Of a stretch of 38,378 nt of DNA, positions 1 through 9,214 are shown piece by piece. The position numbers and the translations under genes are program-made. The notes beneath the pieces were generated by a model. It saw only the letters and a program-made list of their open reading frames with translations. It made no database searches and was not told the origin of the DNA. Positions within the stretch are counted from its first letter, which is position 1; every line of letters begins with the position of its first letter. The DNA comes from an uncultured Bacteroidales bacterium (GTDB lineage Bacteria > Bacteroidota > Bacteroidia > Bacteroidales > Coprobacteraceae), in contig CASFRL010000008.1 in assembly GCA_949297285.1 (NCBI GenBank), forward strand, positions 1 through 38,378. The letters run 5' to 3'.

Positions 1-403
1 TTGTGTCAGAAACCAGAATAAGGCATACCGGTGCTTTTACCGGCCTTACGTCTCCTGTACTGATGGGCTCGAGTGTATTTTTTTGAGGATTATACAAATA
101 ATTGCCGTCTGCCATGCAAACATATACTTTTATGTCTTGTCGGTTCATGGCCGAAGGGGCAGTTCTTTTCCCCGACTCGGGACGATTGATGCCGTTTGCC
201 GCCCAACAAAGATCTGAGAGGTCTTTCAAACTTAACTCTTTTGTCGAAAATTCACGGGTCGATTTCCTGTTTTTCAGTGCGGTCATGACAGCATCTCCCC
301 GTTGGGTATCCGGGGCGTTCAGTTGTATCGTTTTCAGTTCTTTTGCTTGAATATTACCACAAGCTATGATTCCTAAAAATAGAATAGATAATAATGTCCT
401 CAT
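1..403 (-). CDS. Exported nitroreductase family protein (5' part only)
   Basis: The reading frame opens at an ATG (403-401) and runs off the left edge, giving about 134 N-terminal residues. Residues 1-20 are a hydrophobic export signal ending in a lipobox-like IIAC followed by GN, so it may be a lipoprotein; cleavage after IQA is the alternative. The mature part has KNRKSTREF, matching the basic FMN-binding signature at the start of nitroreductase-fold proteins, then LKDLSDLCWAANGINR and the RTAPSAMNRQ segment typical of the SagB/nitroreductase group. By family knowledge it would be an FMN-dependent oxidoreductase; the substrate is unknown. Export across the inner membrane is unusual for the fold but recurs in Bacteroidota. 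The C-terminal half lies outside the window, so completeness cannot be judged. Confidence 0.8.
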   Translation of the reverse strand, partial: MRTLLSILFLGIIACGNIQAKELKTIQLNAPDTQRGDAVMTALKNRKSTREFSTKELSLKDLSDLCWAANGINRPESGKRTAPSAMNRQDIKVYVCMADGNYLYNPQKNTLEPISTGDVRPVKAPVCLILVSDT

Positions 404-470
404 GGCGAAAATTTTTTAAAGAGATTTTTGAATAGGTTGTTTTATAAACAACATTATCGATCTTACAATC

Positions 471-501
471 CAAATATAAAGGAAGTAATTTTAAATGTAA
501 A
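471..501 (-). promoter_or_regulatory. Putative promoter of the nitroreductase gene
   Basis: On the minus strand a perfect TATATTTG (-7 box, plus 471-478) lies 19 bp from TTTA (-33-like, plus 498-501). Transcription would start near 465, about 60 nt upstream of the ATG. The rest of the 404-632 intergenic region is AT-rich, with no convincing plus-strand promoter for the divergent gene. Confidence 0.42.
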
Positions 502-632
502 ATAAAAAATCGTGTTTTACATAATTTATGATTTAATCGCCCGATAGATTTTCTTGAAATAAGAAACAAACAGTTTTGTAATATGTCAGAAATATAACTG
601 ATGTTCTTTTGCTTACGTAAAATTAAGATGGT

Positions 633-1415
633 ATGATAAGAACAAAAGTCTCTACGGTGATTCTGTCAGATGTACATATCGGATCAGAACATGCAAAAGT
701 AAAAGAGTTGACCTATTTCCTAAAAAATATCGATTGTGATAAACTTATCCTGAATGGCGATATTCTGGACGGTTGGAAATTACAGCGAAATCCTTTCGGA
801 CGTTGGAAACAATCTTATACGGATCTTGTAAAAGTGATCATGAAAATGATGGAAAAGCATGGGACAAAGGTAATTTATGTCCGAGGAAATCATGATGATT
901 TTTTAGACAAGATATTGCCTTTGTCGCTTTCGTCTATTTCGTTGGTAAAAGATTATATACATGTATCTCAGGGAAAGCGTTATTATGTGACACATGGAGA
1001 TATATTCGACAATGTCAGCACGCATTTGGTCTGGTTGGCTAAACTTGGCGACTATGGATATTCGGTTCTGTTGTGGATAAATCGAATATTGAATAATTAT
1101 CGGCGTAAACAAGGGAAACCTTATTATTCATTTTCTCAATCGGTCAAACACAAAGTAAAATCGGCCGTATCTTATATTTCGGATTTTGAACGGGAGCTTA
1201 CGGCTCTTGCTGCGGCTCGTCATTTTGACGGTATTATCTGCGGACATATCCACCAACCTGCAGATACATGGTATGGCAATGTCCGTTATCTTAATTCGGG
1301 CGACTGGGTAGAGTCTCTGAGTGCCTTGATCGAACACACGGACGGTTCGTGGGAGATATATCGCTATAAAGAGTGCCTGCTCGAAAATGAAATACCCGAC
1401 AAGAAAGCTTGTTGA
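633..1415 (+). CDS. LpxH-like UDP-2,3-diacylglucosamine diphosphatase family metallophosphoesterase
   Basis: A 260-aa calcineurin-type phosphoesterase with the complete two-metal site: DVH (D13, H15), GD (D43), GNHDD (85-89), THGD (120-123) and GHIH (204-207). Overall shape, LILNGDILDGW and the GHIHQPADTW region match the Bacteroidota LpxH/LpxH2-like group, which cleaves UDP-2,3-diacylglucosamine to lipid X in lipid A synthesis. A role on another nucleotide-linked glycolipid cannot be excluded, because bacteria in this phylum often carry more than one such paralogue. No signal peptide is present, so it is cytoplasmic or peripheral on the inner membrane. A glycosyltransferase begins 38 bp downstream, suggesting co-transcription and a shared glycolipid substrate. 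Confidence 0.82.
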   Translation: MIRTKVSTVILSDVHIGSEHAKVKELTYFLKNIDCDKLILNGDILDGWKLQRNPFGRWKQSYTDLVKVIMKMMEKHGTKVIYVRGNHDDFLDKILPLSLSSISLVKDYIHVSQGKRYYVTHGDIFDNVSTHLVWLAKLGDYGYSVLLWINRILNNYRRKQGKPYYSFSQSVKHKVKSAVSYISDFERELTALAAARHFDGIICGHIHQPADTWYGNVRYLNSGDWVESLSALIEHTDGSWEIYRYKECLLENEIPDKKAC

Positions 1416-1453
1416 TCGTTGAGATTTATATTATTCTGTTAACGTGTGATGTT

Positions 1454-2587
1454 ATGAAATATCTGTTTATCGTACAAGGTGAAGGCCGAGGACATTTTAC
1501 GCAAGCATTGGTCATGCAGGAACGACTACGGATGAGAGGAGATGAAATAGCCGCTTTTTTGGTCGGGAAAAGTTCGGTAAGAGAGTTGCCGGGCTATTTT
1601 TTAGATCAGGCGACAGCCCCTGTCATACCGTTCGAAAGTCCCAATTTCTTGCCCGCGGCACAAAATAAGCGTCCCGGATTGTGTAAAAGCATTTTTTATA
1701 ATTTGTTGCGATTGCCTGTTTTTATCTCGAATATGTATTTTATACGGAAGCAGATAAAACGGTATGATCCGGATATCGTACTTAATTTTTATGAATTGTT
1801 GACCGGATTGACCTATTTGTTTATGCCACTTTCGGTTCCGATGGTTTGCATCGGGCATCAGTATATGTTTTTGCATCGGAAATTCCGTTTCCCAAAAAAA
1901 TCTCCTGTCGAACTTTTTCTTCTGCGCTTTTTTACCCGGCTTACCAGTATGGGTGCCAAATGCCGGTTGGCTCTTTCTTTCTACCCCATGAATGATGATG
2001 AGTACCATCATATAGTAGTTGTCCCTCCGTTGTTGCGTTCTGAAGTTACCCGCCTAAAACCTGTAACAGGAGATTATATATTGGGCTATATGTTGAATAG
2101 CGGTTATCTTTCTGAAATAAGCAAATGGCATGAACATAATCCTGAAGAAAAACTGCATTTTTTCTGGGATAGAAAGAGTGCGGCCGAAAAAATGGAAATT
2201 TCTGATACTTTCTCTTTATTCCGGATTAATGATAAATCGTTTTTAGAACAAATGGCGGCATGTAAAGCCTATTCGACTACTGCCGGATTCGAATCGGTCT
2301 GTGAAGCGTTGTATCTGCAAAAGCCGGTGTTGATGGTGCCTGCACATATCGAGCAGGAATGCAATGCTTTCGATGCTTTGAGGGTAGGAGCCGGTATTGT
2401 CTCTGACAGTTTCGATTTAAGTGCGCTGTTGCAATCGATCGATGTTTATAAACCCAATACGCTCTTTCGACAATGGGTCGCAAATGCCGATGCACTTATT
2501 TTCGCCGAATTAGAGCATGTTTATTTATCTTGCAAATATGCTGAACGAAAAGATTTGATTTGGAATTATCATATTCGATTTCAATGA
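1454..2587 (+). CDS. MurG-like (GT-B fold) glycosyltransferase family protein
   Basis: A 377-aa protein starting MKYLFIVQGEGRGHFTQA, the glycine-rich N-terminal loop of GT28/MurG-like enzymes. The C-terminal half has TTAGFESVCEALYLQKPVLMVP (about residues 276-297), the donor-binding signature of this fold, followed by an EQ/N segment. A hydrophobic stretch around 115-135 may contact the membrane. The frame is open back to a TTG at 1409 that overlaps the previous gene, but the ATG at 1454 begins exactly at the conserved N-terminus and is preferred. It lies 38 bp behind the LpxH-like gene, so it probably modifies a glycolipid. Donor and acceptor are not known. Confidence 0.72.
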   Translation: MKYLFIVQGEGRGHFTQALVMQERLRMRGDEIAAFLVGKSSVRELPGYFLDQATAPVIPFESPNFLPAAQNKRPGLCKSIFYNLLRLPVFISNMYFIRKQIKRYDPDIVLNFYELLTGLTYLFMPLSVPMVCIGHQYMFLHRKFRFPKKSPVELFLLRFFTRLTSMGAKCRLALSFYPMNDDEYHHIVVVPPLLRSEVTRLKPVTGDYILGYMLNSGYLSEISKWHEHNPEEKLHFFWDRKSAAEKMEISDTFSLFRINDKSFLEQMAACKAYSTTAGFESVCEALYLQKPVLMVPAHIEQECNAFDALRVGAGIVSDSFDLSALLQSIDVYKPNTLFRQWVANADALIFAELEHVYLSCKYAERKDLIWNYHIRFQ

Positions 2588-2649
2588 ACTTGATTACTAA
2601 TTTGATAACTATTTCATCGTTTTTACATCGAAAAAACTTGCCCCATTTC

Positions 2650-2680
2650 TGTGTAGCTTCGTTCTATTATATTAACTTTG
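2650..2680 (+). promoter_or_regulatory. Putative promoter of the Mpl-like/DUF4924/rfbD/prfC run
   Basis: A perfect -7 box TAACTTTG is at 2673-2680; TGTG at 2650-2653 is a poor -33 at 19 bp. It lies in the 210-bp gap after the glycosyltransferase gene and predicts a leader of about 110 nt. Only the -7 element is convincing. Confidence 0.35.
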
Positions 2681-2797
2681 TCCTCAATTTTGGAGGAGTA
2701 TCCTGAGAAATAATAAATACTGGATAATGACGAACAATTGATGTAATTATCTGTATATTTCTTTAGGGTAGAATAATTATTAGTAGAGAGAAAATAC

Positions 2798-3709
2798 ATG
2801 AAAAGAGTTCATATTATATCCCTTGGAGACACATATATGTTTCGTTTGGCTGTGGCTTTGTCGGAGAAAGGATATAGTGTCAGTTGTTCCGGAGTGGATA
2901 TTATGGGAGTTGAAGCCGATATGCTGAGAGAAAAACATATTCTTTTGGCAGAATTACAACCGGTAACCGATCCTTTTAAAGAAAAGATCGATTTGGTTGT
3001 TGCTCCATTGCAGTCGGTTTCTGACCATCCAGAACTTATTCGTGCAAAAGAATCCGGCTTATTGGTGCTTTCTGTTCCGGAGGTCGTTTTAAGAATGGCA
3101 AAGGATAAAACCCGATTGGTTTTTTGTAATCCACGGCATCCGAACCGAATTATGAGCATGGTGCTTAGAGCTTTTCGTAAACAGAATATGCGTTGCGACT
3201 ATGTCGCATTAAATAAGATTCCCGATCAGGATAAACGGATTTTTCTAAGTTATGATGCCCGTATTTCGCTGTTAGAGGGAGATGCTTTTCTTGAAGAGAA
3301 ACCATTGGCTCATCAACAATATAAACCGCATATATTGATTATGTCCGATTTGTTGTGGCATCCGACAAAAATTCACCCGACGTTCGAGTCTTATGTAGAT
3401 TTTTGGAAAGAGATGGTTTCATCGATCGAGCGGGACGGCAAGTTTATATATAATCAGAATATCCCTTTGTTGCAAGAATTGGCTGATACTGTCAGAGAAG
3501 ATATAACAGCTGTCCCTTATTTGCCGCATCCAATCGTGAAAAATGGGAATAATGTCGAATTGGAAACCCGATACGGGCAAGTCGCTATTCCGTCGTTCGA
3601 CGAAGAATTTCTGAGCGATGTTAATGCAGCCCGTTTGGCTTGCCGGCACTTAGGGGTGAATGACAAAGAGTTTTATACCATTTTTGAAAAATTAGCAGGA
3701 GTTCGCTGA
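2798..3709 (+). CDS. Degenerate two-domain Mur ligase (Mpl-like) protein
   Basis: A 303-aa protein colinear with the first two domains of Bacteroidota Mpl (UDP-MurNAc-tripeptide ligase). Residues 3-34 match the Mur N-terminal Rossmann start (HIISLGDTYMFRLAVAL, then KGYSVSCSG). Residues 65-100 match the loop before the P-loop, 158-180 match the LEGDEYL...YRPH segment, 187-202 match the AWDH...PTFENYV segment, and 273-299 match the end of domain 2. Where Mpl has GTHGKTT, this has CNPRHPNRI (110-118), so the ATP-binding Lys and Thr are gone. LEGDEY has become LEGDAF and WDH has become WHP. The protein ends where ligase domain 3 should begin. Catalysis is therefore unlikely, and a regulatory or binding role is inferred. 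DUF4924 follows after 40 bp. Confidence 0.72.
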   Translation: MKRVHIISLGDTYMFRLAVALSEKGYSVSCSGVDIMGVEADMLREKHILLAELQPVTDPFKEKIDLVVAPLQSVSDHPELIRAKESGLLVLSVPEVVLRMAKDKTRLVFCNPRHPNRIMSMVLRAFRKQNMRCDYVALNKIPDQDKRIFLSYDARISLLEGDAFLEEKPLAHQQYKPHILIMSDLLWHPTKIHPTFESYVDFWKEMVSSIERDGKFIYNQNIPLLQELADTVREDITAVPYLPHPIVKNGNNVELETRYGQVAIPSFDEEFLSDVNAARLACRHLGVNDKEFYTIFEKLAGVR

Positions 3710-3749
3710 TAACGCGTTGTTTATAAGTAGCCGGAATAATTTTTGAGAT

Positions 3750-4292
3750 ATGATAATAGCCAGTCAAAAGAAAAAAGAAAATATAGCCGAATATTTGCTT
3801 TATATGTGGCAGATCGAAGATATTATACGGGCGTATAAATTGGATATCGATGCCATCGATGAGCAGATAATTTCTAAATATGATGTTCCGGACGAGAAAA
3901 AGAAAGAAATTCATGAATGGTATGAAAGCCTCATAGATATGATGAGGCGTGAAGAAGTGGTAGAAAGTGGACATCTTCAGTTGAATAAAAATGTTATTAT
4001 TGATCTCACCGATTTGCATCTGGCTTTATTGAAGTCTCCCAAAGAACCGTTTTATGGGGCAACCTTTTTCAAAACGCTTCCTTATATCGTAGAGTTAAGG
4101 GCAAAAAACGGCAATCGGGAAATTGGAGAAATCGAGACTTGTTTTAACGCGCTTTATGGAGTCTTGATGCTTCGTTTGCAGAAGAAGGAGATTTCGGAAC
4201 AAACACAGAAGGCTGTGAAACAGATAACGACTTTCTTAGCTCTGTTGTCCGAGAAATATAAACAAGAAAAGGCCGGAGATTTGGAATTGTAA
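3750..4292 (+). CDS. DUF4924 family protein
   Basis: A 180-aa, largely helical, charged soluble protein beginning MIIASQKKKENIAEYLLYMWQIEDIIRA, which I recognise as the start of the Bacteroidota-specific DUF4924 family. There are no signal peptide, membrane segments or catalytic motifs. It sits between the Mpl-like gene (40 bp upstream) and rfbD (13 bp downstream) in what looks like one operon ending in prfC. Function is unknown, and neighbourhood alone does not settle whether it serves the envelope or translation. Confidence 0.78.
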   Translation: MIIASQKKKENIAEYLLYMWQIEDIIRAYKLDIDAIDEQIISKYDVPDEKKKEIHEWYESLIDMMRREEVVESGHLQLNKNVIIDLTDLHLALLKSPKEPFYGATFFKTLPYIVELRAKNGNREIGEIETCFNALYGVLMLRLQKKEISEQTQKAVKQITTFLALLSEKYKQEKAGDLEL

Positions 4293-4305
4293 ATTATAAA
4301 AAAAC

Positions 4306-5166
4306 ATGGCAAGGATTTTAGTAACCGGTGCTAATGGGCAGTTAGGTAATGAAATGCGTTGCTTGTCCGAAAGCGATAAACGAAACCTGTTTTTCTTTAC
4401 CGATGTGAAAGAATTGGACATTACCGACTTAGACTCGGTATTGGCCTATGTCGGAGATAACGGTATCGAGTTTATTGTTAATTGTGCCGCATATACTGCT
4501 GTCGATAAAGCCGAGGATGACGAAATTGTTTGCCGGAAAATAAATGCGTTAGCCGTAGCGAATCTGGCAAAAGCGGCGTCCGTGAATCACGGTAAGGTTA
4601 TACATATTTCTACGGATTATGTATATAGTGGCGTACATTATAAACCTTATACCGAAGATGATGAGACATCGCCATGCTCGGTATATGGGATAACAAAACT
4701 CGAAGGCGAGCACCTGTTGTTCGACAATTGTTCCGATGCTGTTGTTTTGCGAACCTCTTGGCTATATTCCGCTTATGGTAACAATTTTGTGAAAACGATG
4801 ATTCGTCTCGGTAGAGAAAAAGAAAAACTGAGTGTCGTTTTCGATCAGATAGGGACACCTACGTATGCCGCAGATTTGGCAAAAGCGATAATGACGATCA
4901 TCGATAGCGGCATATTCGTTCCCGGTGTTTATAATTTCTCGAACGAAGGAGTTTGCAGTTGGTATGATTTCACTAAAACCATACATCGCATAGCCGGAAT
5001 TACAACTTGTAAAGTCTATCCCATAGAAGGAAACGAATATCCGGCGAGAGCAACACGCCCGTTTTATAGCGTGATGAATAAAAAGAAAATAAAGGAGACA
5101 TATCGGGTTTCTGTACCTTATTGGGAAGATAGTCTTGTAAAATGTATCGATTTGTTAATGAAATAA
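4306..5166 (+). CDS. rfbD: dTDP-4-dehydrorhamnose reductase (RmlD)
   Basis: A 286-aa extended short-chain dehydrogenase. It has the cofactor-binding GANGQLG loop (8-14), the [12 protein letters not shown] segment (59-70) diagnostic of RmlD, the ISTDYVY strand (101-107) and the catalytic YxxxK pair (Y127, K131). It reduces dTDP-4-dehydro-L-rhamnose to dTDP-L-rhamnose, the last step of dTDP-rhamnose synthesis, in the cytoplasm. The other rml genes are not in this window, so it is separated from its pathway. It lies 13 bp after DUF4924 and 10 bp before prfC, consistent with read-through from the same promoter. Confidence 0.92.
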   Translation: MARILVTGANGQLGNEMRCLSESDKRNLFFFTDVKELDITDLDSVLAYVGDNGIEFIVNCAAYTAVDKAEDDEIVCRKINALAVANLAKAASVNHGKVIHISTDYVYSGVHYKPYTEDDETSPCSVYGITKLEGEHLLFDNCSDAVVLRTSWLYSAYGNNFVKTMIRLGREKEKLSVVFDQIGTPTYAADLAKAIMTIIDSGIFVPGVYNFSNEGVCSWYDFTKTIHRIAGITTCKVYPIEGNEYPARATRPFYSVMNKKKIKETYRVSVPYWEDSLVKCIDLLMK

Positions 5167-5176
5167 TTATTATAAA

Positions 5177-6757
5177 GTGGCTACGATAACCGAAGAAATA
5201 CAAAAAAGAAGAACTTTTGCTATTATCAGTCATCCGGATGCCGGAAAAACGACCTTGACCGAGAAACTGTTATTGTTTGGAGGTGCAATCCATGTAGCAG
5301 GAGCTGTTAAATCGAACAAGATAAAGAAAACGGCAACATCAGACTGGATGGAAATTGAAAAACAGAGAGGAATCTCGGTTGCAACCTCGGTGATGGGATT
5401 TAATTACGGAGATTATAAAATCAATATTCTGGATACTCCCGGACACCAAGATTTCGCTGAAGATACTTATCGTACATTGACGGCCGTAGATAGTGTAATC
5501 ATTGTAGTCGATGCCGCAAAAGGTGTTGAAATGCAAACCCGTAAACTGATGGAAGTTTGTCGCATGCGCAATACGCCGGTAATTGTATTTGTAAATAAGT
5601 TAGACCGTGAAGGTCAAGATCCTTTCGATTTGCTGGATGAACTGGAAGCGGAACTGAAGATCGGTGTACGCCCGTTGAGTTGGCCTATCAACATGGGACA
5701 GCGCTTTAAAGGGGTATATAATATATACGAAGAAAGTCTGAATTTATACACGCCCAGTAAACAAGTGGTTACCGAATCGGTCGAATTTAAGGATATCGAT
5801 AATCCCGAGTTAGAAAAATATATCGGTTCGGACGACGCTTCCAAACTTCGTTCTGATTTGGAGTTGATCGCAGGAGTGTATCCCGAATTTAACGTTTCCG
5901 ATTATTTAAAAGGTAATTTGGCGCCGGTTTTCTTCGGTTCGGCATTAAACAATTTCGGAGTGAAAGAGTTATTGGACTGTTTTGTTAAAATAGCTCCTTC
6001 TCCCAGACCGGTACAAGCTGTGGAAAGAATCGTTAAACCCGAGGAAGAGAACTTTTCTGGATTTGTATTTAAGATACATGCCAATATGGACCCGAATCAC
6101 CGTAGTTGCATTGCCTTTGTAAAAGTCTGTTCCGGAAAGTTTGAACGGAATGCAAACTATAAACATGTGCGAAATGGCAAGTTTATGAAGTTTTCGAGTC
6201 CCACAGCATTTATGGCACAACGAAAATCTACCGTCGATGAGGCTTATCCCGGGGATATTGTCGGATTACCCGATACCGGGAATTTTAAGATCGGAGATAC
6301 ATTGACGGCAGGAGAAGAGTTGCATTTTAAGGGATTACCCAGTTTCTCGCCGGAAATGTTCAAATATATCGAAAATACCGACCCGATGAAGACCAAACAA
6401 TTGAACAAAGGAATAGATCAGTTAATGGATGAAGGTGTGGCTCAGTTGTTTGTCAATCAATTTAACGGACGTAAGATTATCGGAACAGTCGGTCAATTGC
6501 AATTTGAAGTCATTCAATATCGCCTGTTGCATGAATATGGAGCCCAATGCAAATGGGAACCTATCAGTCTTTATAAAGCCTGTTGGATTGAGAGCGATGA
6601 TGCTGAGGCCTTAGAGAATTTTAAAAAGCGGAAATATCAGTTTATGGCAAAAGATAAAGAAGATCGAGATGTATTTCTTGCCGATTCTAATTATGTGTTA
6701 CAAATGGCGCAAACAGATTTTCCGAAAATAAAATTCCATTTTACCTCTGAATTTTAA
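5177..6757 (+). CDS. prfC: Peptide chain release factor 3 (RF3)
   Basis: A 526-aa translational GTPase with intact G1 (SHPDAGKTT, 18-26), switch I (QRGISVATS), G3 ([11 protein letters not shown]) and G4 (NKLDRE), followed by the RF3-type domains II and III. RF3 uses GTP to recycle RF1/RF2 after termination. The start is GTG at 5177, ten bases after the rfbD stop and without a Shine-Dalgarno sequence; no ATG lies at the conserved N-terminus. Length is normal for RF3, and the His of the DTPGH motif is kept, unlike in the EF-G paralogue elsewhere in this window. It is the last gene of its run, closed by a hairpin terminator. Confidence 0.95.
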   Translation: MATITEEIQKRRTFAIISHPDAGKTTLTEKLLLFGGAIHVAGAVKSNKIKKTATSDWMEIEKQRGISVATSVMGFNYGDYKINILDTPGHQDFAEDTYRTLTAVDSVIIVVDAAKGVEMQTRKLMEVCRMRNTPVIVFVNKLDREGQDPFDLLDELEAELKIGVRPLSWPINMGQRFKGVYNIYEESLNLYTPSKQVVTESVEFKDIDNPELEKYIGSDDASKLRSDLELIAGVYPEFNVSDYLKGNLAPVFFGSALNNFGVKELLDCFVKIAPSPRPVQAVERIVKPEEENFSGFVFKIHANMDPNHRSCIAFVKVCSGKFERNANYKHVRNGKFMKFSSPTAFMAQRKSTVDEAYPGDIVGLPDTGNFKIGDTLTAGEELHFKGLPSFSPEMFKYIENTDPMKTKQLNKGIDQLMDEGVAQLFVNQFNGRKIIGTVGQLQFEVIQYRLLHEYGAQCKWEPISLYKACWIESDDAEALENFKKRKYQFMAKDKEDRDVFLADSNYVLQMAQTDFPKIKFHFTSEF

Positions 6758-6778
6758 AAAAAAAATTGCGATGGCGTG

Positions 6779-6825
6779 AAACAGAAAATCTATTATAGAG
6801 CACATAGTAGTTTTCTGTTTTTTTA
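6779..6825 (+). terminator. Rho-independent terminator after prfC
   Basis: The arm AAACAGAAAA (6779-6788) pairs with TTTTCTGTTT (6811-6820). The stem extends inward through CTATTA/TAGTAG, and a T-run follows. The rest of the 6758-6995 gap shows only AT-rich sequence. Confidence 0.75.
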
Positions 6826-6995
6826 TTGGGGTGAATATACCATGTTTGTCATTATTTAAGGATTGTTTAAGTTTTTGTCCGACTTAAAAAAAGTAATTTT
6901 AGAAAGATTTTTTCTATTGTAGGAATTATAGAAAAATGGGAGGAATAGACGTCGAAGTTTATAAAACAACACTTGCAATTTTATAGTTTAACAAT

Positions 6996-9209
6996 ATGAA
7001 TCATTTGGATCCGCTTATTTCAGACTTGGCTTTGATTCTTGTGTTGGCAGGAATAACAACCCTGCTATTTAAATGGATGAAACAGCCGGTAGTCTTGGGA
7101 TATATAGTTGCCGGTTTTTTGGCAGGGCCACATTTCTCGTTTTTGCCTACGGTAACAGACGTCGCAAATATTAATATTTGGGCTGAAATTGGGATTATCG
7201 TTTTATTATTTTCGTTAGGGTTAGAATTTAGTTTCCGAAAGCTTATCAATGTTGGCGGTTCGGCGGTGATAACCGCTTTGGTTATTGTTATCGGAATGAT
7301 GCTGTTGGGGTATGCTGCCGGAAGGCTTTTGCATTTTACCTATTTGGATAGTATCTTCTTGGGTGGAATGCTCTCCATGTCGTCTACAACGATCATTATT
7401 AAAGCAATTACCGACTTAAATATGCGAAAACAGCAGTTTACGACAATTGTATTCGGAGTACTCATCGTTGAAGACCTGTTTGCTGTTTTGATGATGGTAC
7501 TTCTGTCCTCGATTGCCGTAAATAATGAATTGGAAGGTTCTGAGTTGCTTTTCAGTATATTGAAATTGGCTTTCTTTCTCATAACATGGTTCTTGATCGG
7601 TATTTTTGTTTTACCGACTTTTTTAAAAAAAGCAAGGCGTTTCCTTAATTCTGAAACGTTGCTGGTCGTTTCCATGGGGCTGTGTCTGGGAATGGTCGTG
7701 TTGGCATCGTATGCGGGCTTTTCGTCAGCCTTAGGAGCATTTGTTATGGGTTCTATTCTGGCCGGCACGAATGAGGCCGAACGAATCGAAAAAGTCGTGC
7801 AGCCCGTTAAAGATCTGTTCGGAGCCGTATTCTTTATCTCGGTCGGTATGCTTGTCAGTCCCGAATCTTTGGTACAATATGCAATCCCCATCATTATTCT
7901 TTCGTTGGTTGTGATTGTCGGACAAATATTTTTTGGTACAAGTGGTATGTTGATTTCGGGGCAACCGTTAAAGATTGCCATAAAATCGGGATTCAGCCTC
8001 TCTCAGATCGGAGAATTCGCATTTATTATTGCAACGTTGGGTATGTCACTGAAAGTGATCGATGGATTTTTATATCCGATTGTTGTTGCTGTATCGGTTA
8101 TAACGACCTTTACAACCCCTTATTTTATCAAACTTTCCGATCCGGTTGCAGACTGGGTGGAAAAACATTTGCCGGAAAAATTAAATTTTATTCTCGAACG
8201 GTATAGTGCCAATGCGTCGGCTGTACAGCCTGAGAATACATGGAAAAGGGTATTGGCGGTTTATTTAGGTAAGATAGCTCTCTATTCAACAATCCTTATT
8301 GGTATTATTTTACTCTCCCTTTCTTGGTTCTTACCGCTGATGAAAGAGTTGATACCTTCTGCTTGGGGAAATTATATCGGAGTGGGCATTACCCTTTTGG
8401 TCATGTTGCCTTTCCTGTGGGGATTGACAATGAAACGAATCAATAGCCGTAAGTTGTTGGCGTTGAAAGAAAATAAACGGGCAAATCAAGTCCCTTTTTT
8501 CTTTATGGTTATATTTCGTTTCTTTATAGGGCTGGGCTTTGTCATCTATTTCTTATCTGCGGCTTATTCACAGCGGATAGGAGTACTGTTGGGCGTAATT
8601 CTATTTATTGTCGTCATGTTATTGATGTCAAAAAGATTGCAACGGCAAATCGTTTCGCTTGAAGGAAAGTTTATGGATAACTTGAATGAACGGGAGTTGC
8701 GTCGTACAGGTAAAAATTTGGTCCGGGATATGCATTTAGCCCATATCGAAGTAAATGGAGAATGTTCTTTTATCGGAAAACGTTTAGAAGATGCAAATAT
8801 CCGTAAAGAGTATGGGGTCAATATTGTGAGTATAAAGAGAGGCACGAAACGGATAAATATTCCGAAAGGGGATAGTCGTCTTTTCCCCGGAGATGTTGTG
8901 AGTGTAATCGGTACAGACGAACAAATACAGAAATTTCTTGAGGCGGTAGAACCGGAAGAATCTTCTGTAACCGAAGAGGAGAATGAAGAACACTTTGAAT
9001 TGGAGCGTATCGTTATTCCGGAAAATTCTCCTTTAGTCGGGAAAACAATTGCCCAATCGGGAATCAGAGAAAAAGATTCGTGTCTTGTCGTCGGAATAGA
9101 ACGTATGGATGGGTCTTTTCTGGCTCCGACTGGCAATACTGTATTAAAAGAATCCGATATGCTTTGGATCGTAGGGACAAAGGCCCGGATAGAATCTTTG
9201 TTGCAATAA
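6996..9209 (+). CDS. CPA2-family monovalent cation:proton antiporter with two RCK-C (TrkA-C) domains
   Basis: A 737-aa inner-membrane protein. Residues about 1-385 are the Kef-type antiporter core: LAGPHFSFLP near residue 42, LFSLGLEFSFR near 73, GGMLSMSSTTIIIKA, and FSLSQIGEFAFIIATLG near 334. Four further membrane segments follow at about 420-550. Two cytosolic RCK-C domains close the protein, one from about 580 (HIEVNGECSFIGKRL) and one from about 665 (IVIPENSPLVGKTI). No RCK-N Rossmann NAD-binding domain is visible between core and RCK-C, unlike classical KefB/KefC. It would exchange K+ or Na+ for H+; which ion is not readable. It is flanked by a terminator upstream and the guaA promoter downstream, so it is probably monocistronic. 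Confidence 0.88.
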   Translation: MNHLDPLISDLALILVLAGITTLLFKWMKQPVVLGYIVAGFLAGPHFSFLPTVTDVANINIWAEIGIIVLLFSLGLEFSFRKLINVGGSAVITALVIVIGMMLLGYAAGRLLHFTYLDSIFLGGMLSMSSTTIIIKAITDLNMRKQQFTTIVFGVLIVEDLFAVLMMVLLSSIAVNNELEGSELLFSILKLAFFLITWFLIGIFVLPTFLKKARRFLNSETLLVVSMGLCLGMVVLASYAGFSSALGAFVMGSILAGTNEAERIEKVVQPVKDLFGAVFFISVGMLVSPESLVQYAIPIIILSLVVIVGQIFFGTSGMLISGQPLKIAIKSGFSLSQIGEFAFIIATLGMSLKVIDGFLYPIVVAVSVITTFTTPYFIKLSDPVADWVEKHLPEKLNFILERYSANASAVQPENTWKRVLAVYLGKIALYSTILIGIILLSLSWFLPLMKELIPSAWGNYIGVGITLLVMLPFLWGLTMKRINSRKLLALKENKRANQVPFFFMVIFRFFIGLGFVIYFLSAAYSQRIGVLLGVILFIVVMLLMSKRLQRQIVSLEGKFMDNLNERELRRTGKNLVRDMHLAHIEVNGECSFIGKRLEDANIRKEYGVNIVSIKRGTKRINIPKGDSRLFPGDVVSVIGTDEQIQKFLEAVEPEESSVTEEENEEHFELERIVIPENSPLVGKTIAQSGIREKDSCLVVGIERMDGSFLAPTGNTVLKESDMLWIVGTKARIESLLQ

Positions 9210-9214
9210 TAGCA

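Noticed and set aside
102..350. 82-aa plus-strand frame
   Set aside because: Antisense to the nitroreductase gene, whose minus-strand frame has a signal peptide and family motifs.
6874..6901. Possible promoter for the antiporter (TTTG and TAATTTTA)
   Set aside because: Spacing is 16 bp instead of 19-21 and the -7 box ends in A, so the match is too poor.
7340..7981. 213-aa minus-strand frame
   Set aside because: Lies wholly inside the antiporter gene in the opposite strand and has no family features; a shadow of hydrophobic codons.
8564..9136. 190-aa minus-strand frame
   Set aside because: Antisense to the RCK-C region of the antiporter, low-complexity Ser/Arg-rich; not a gene.
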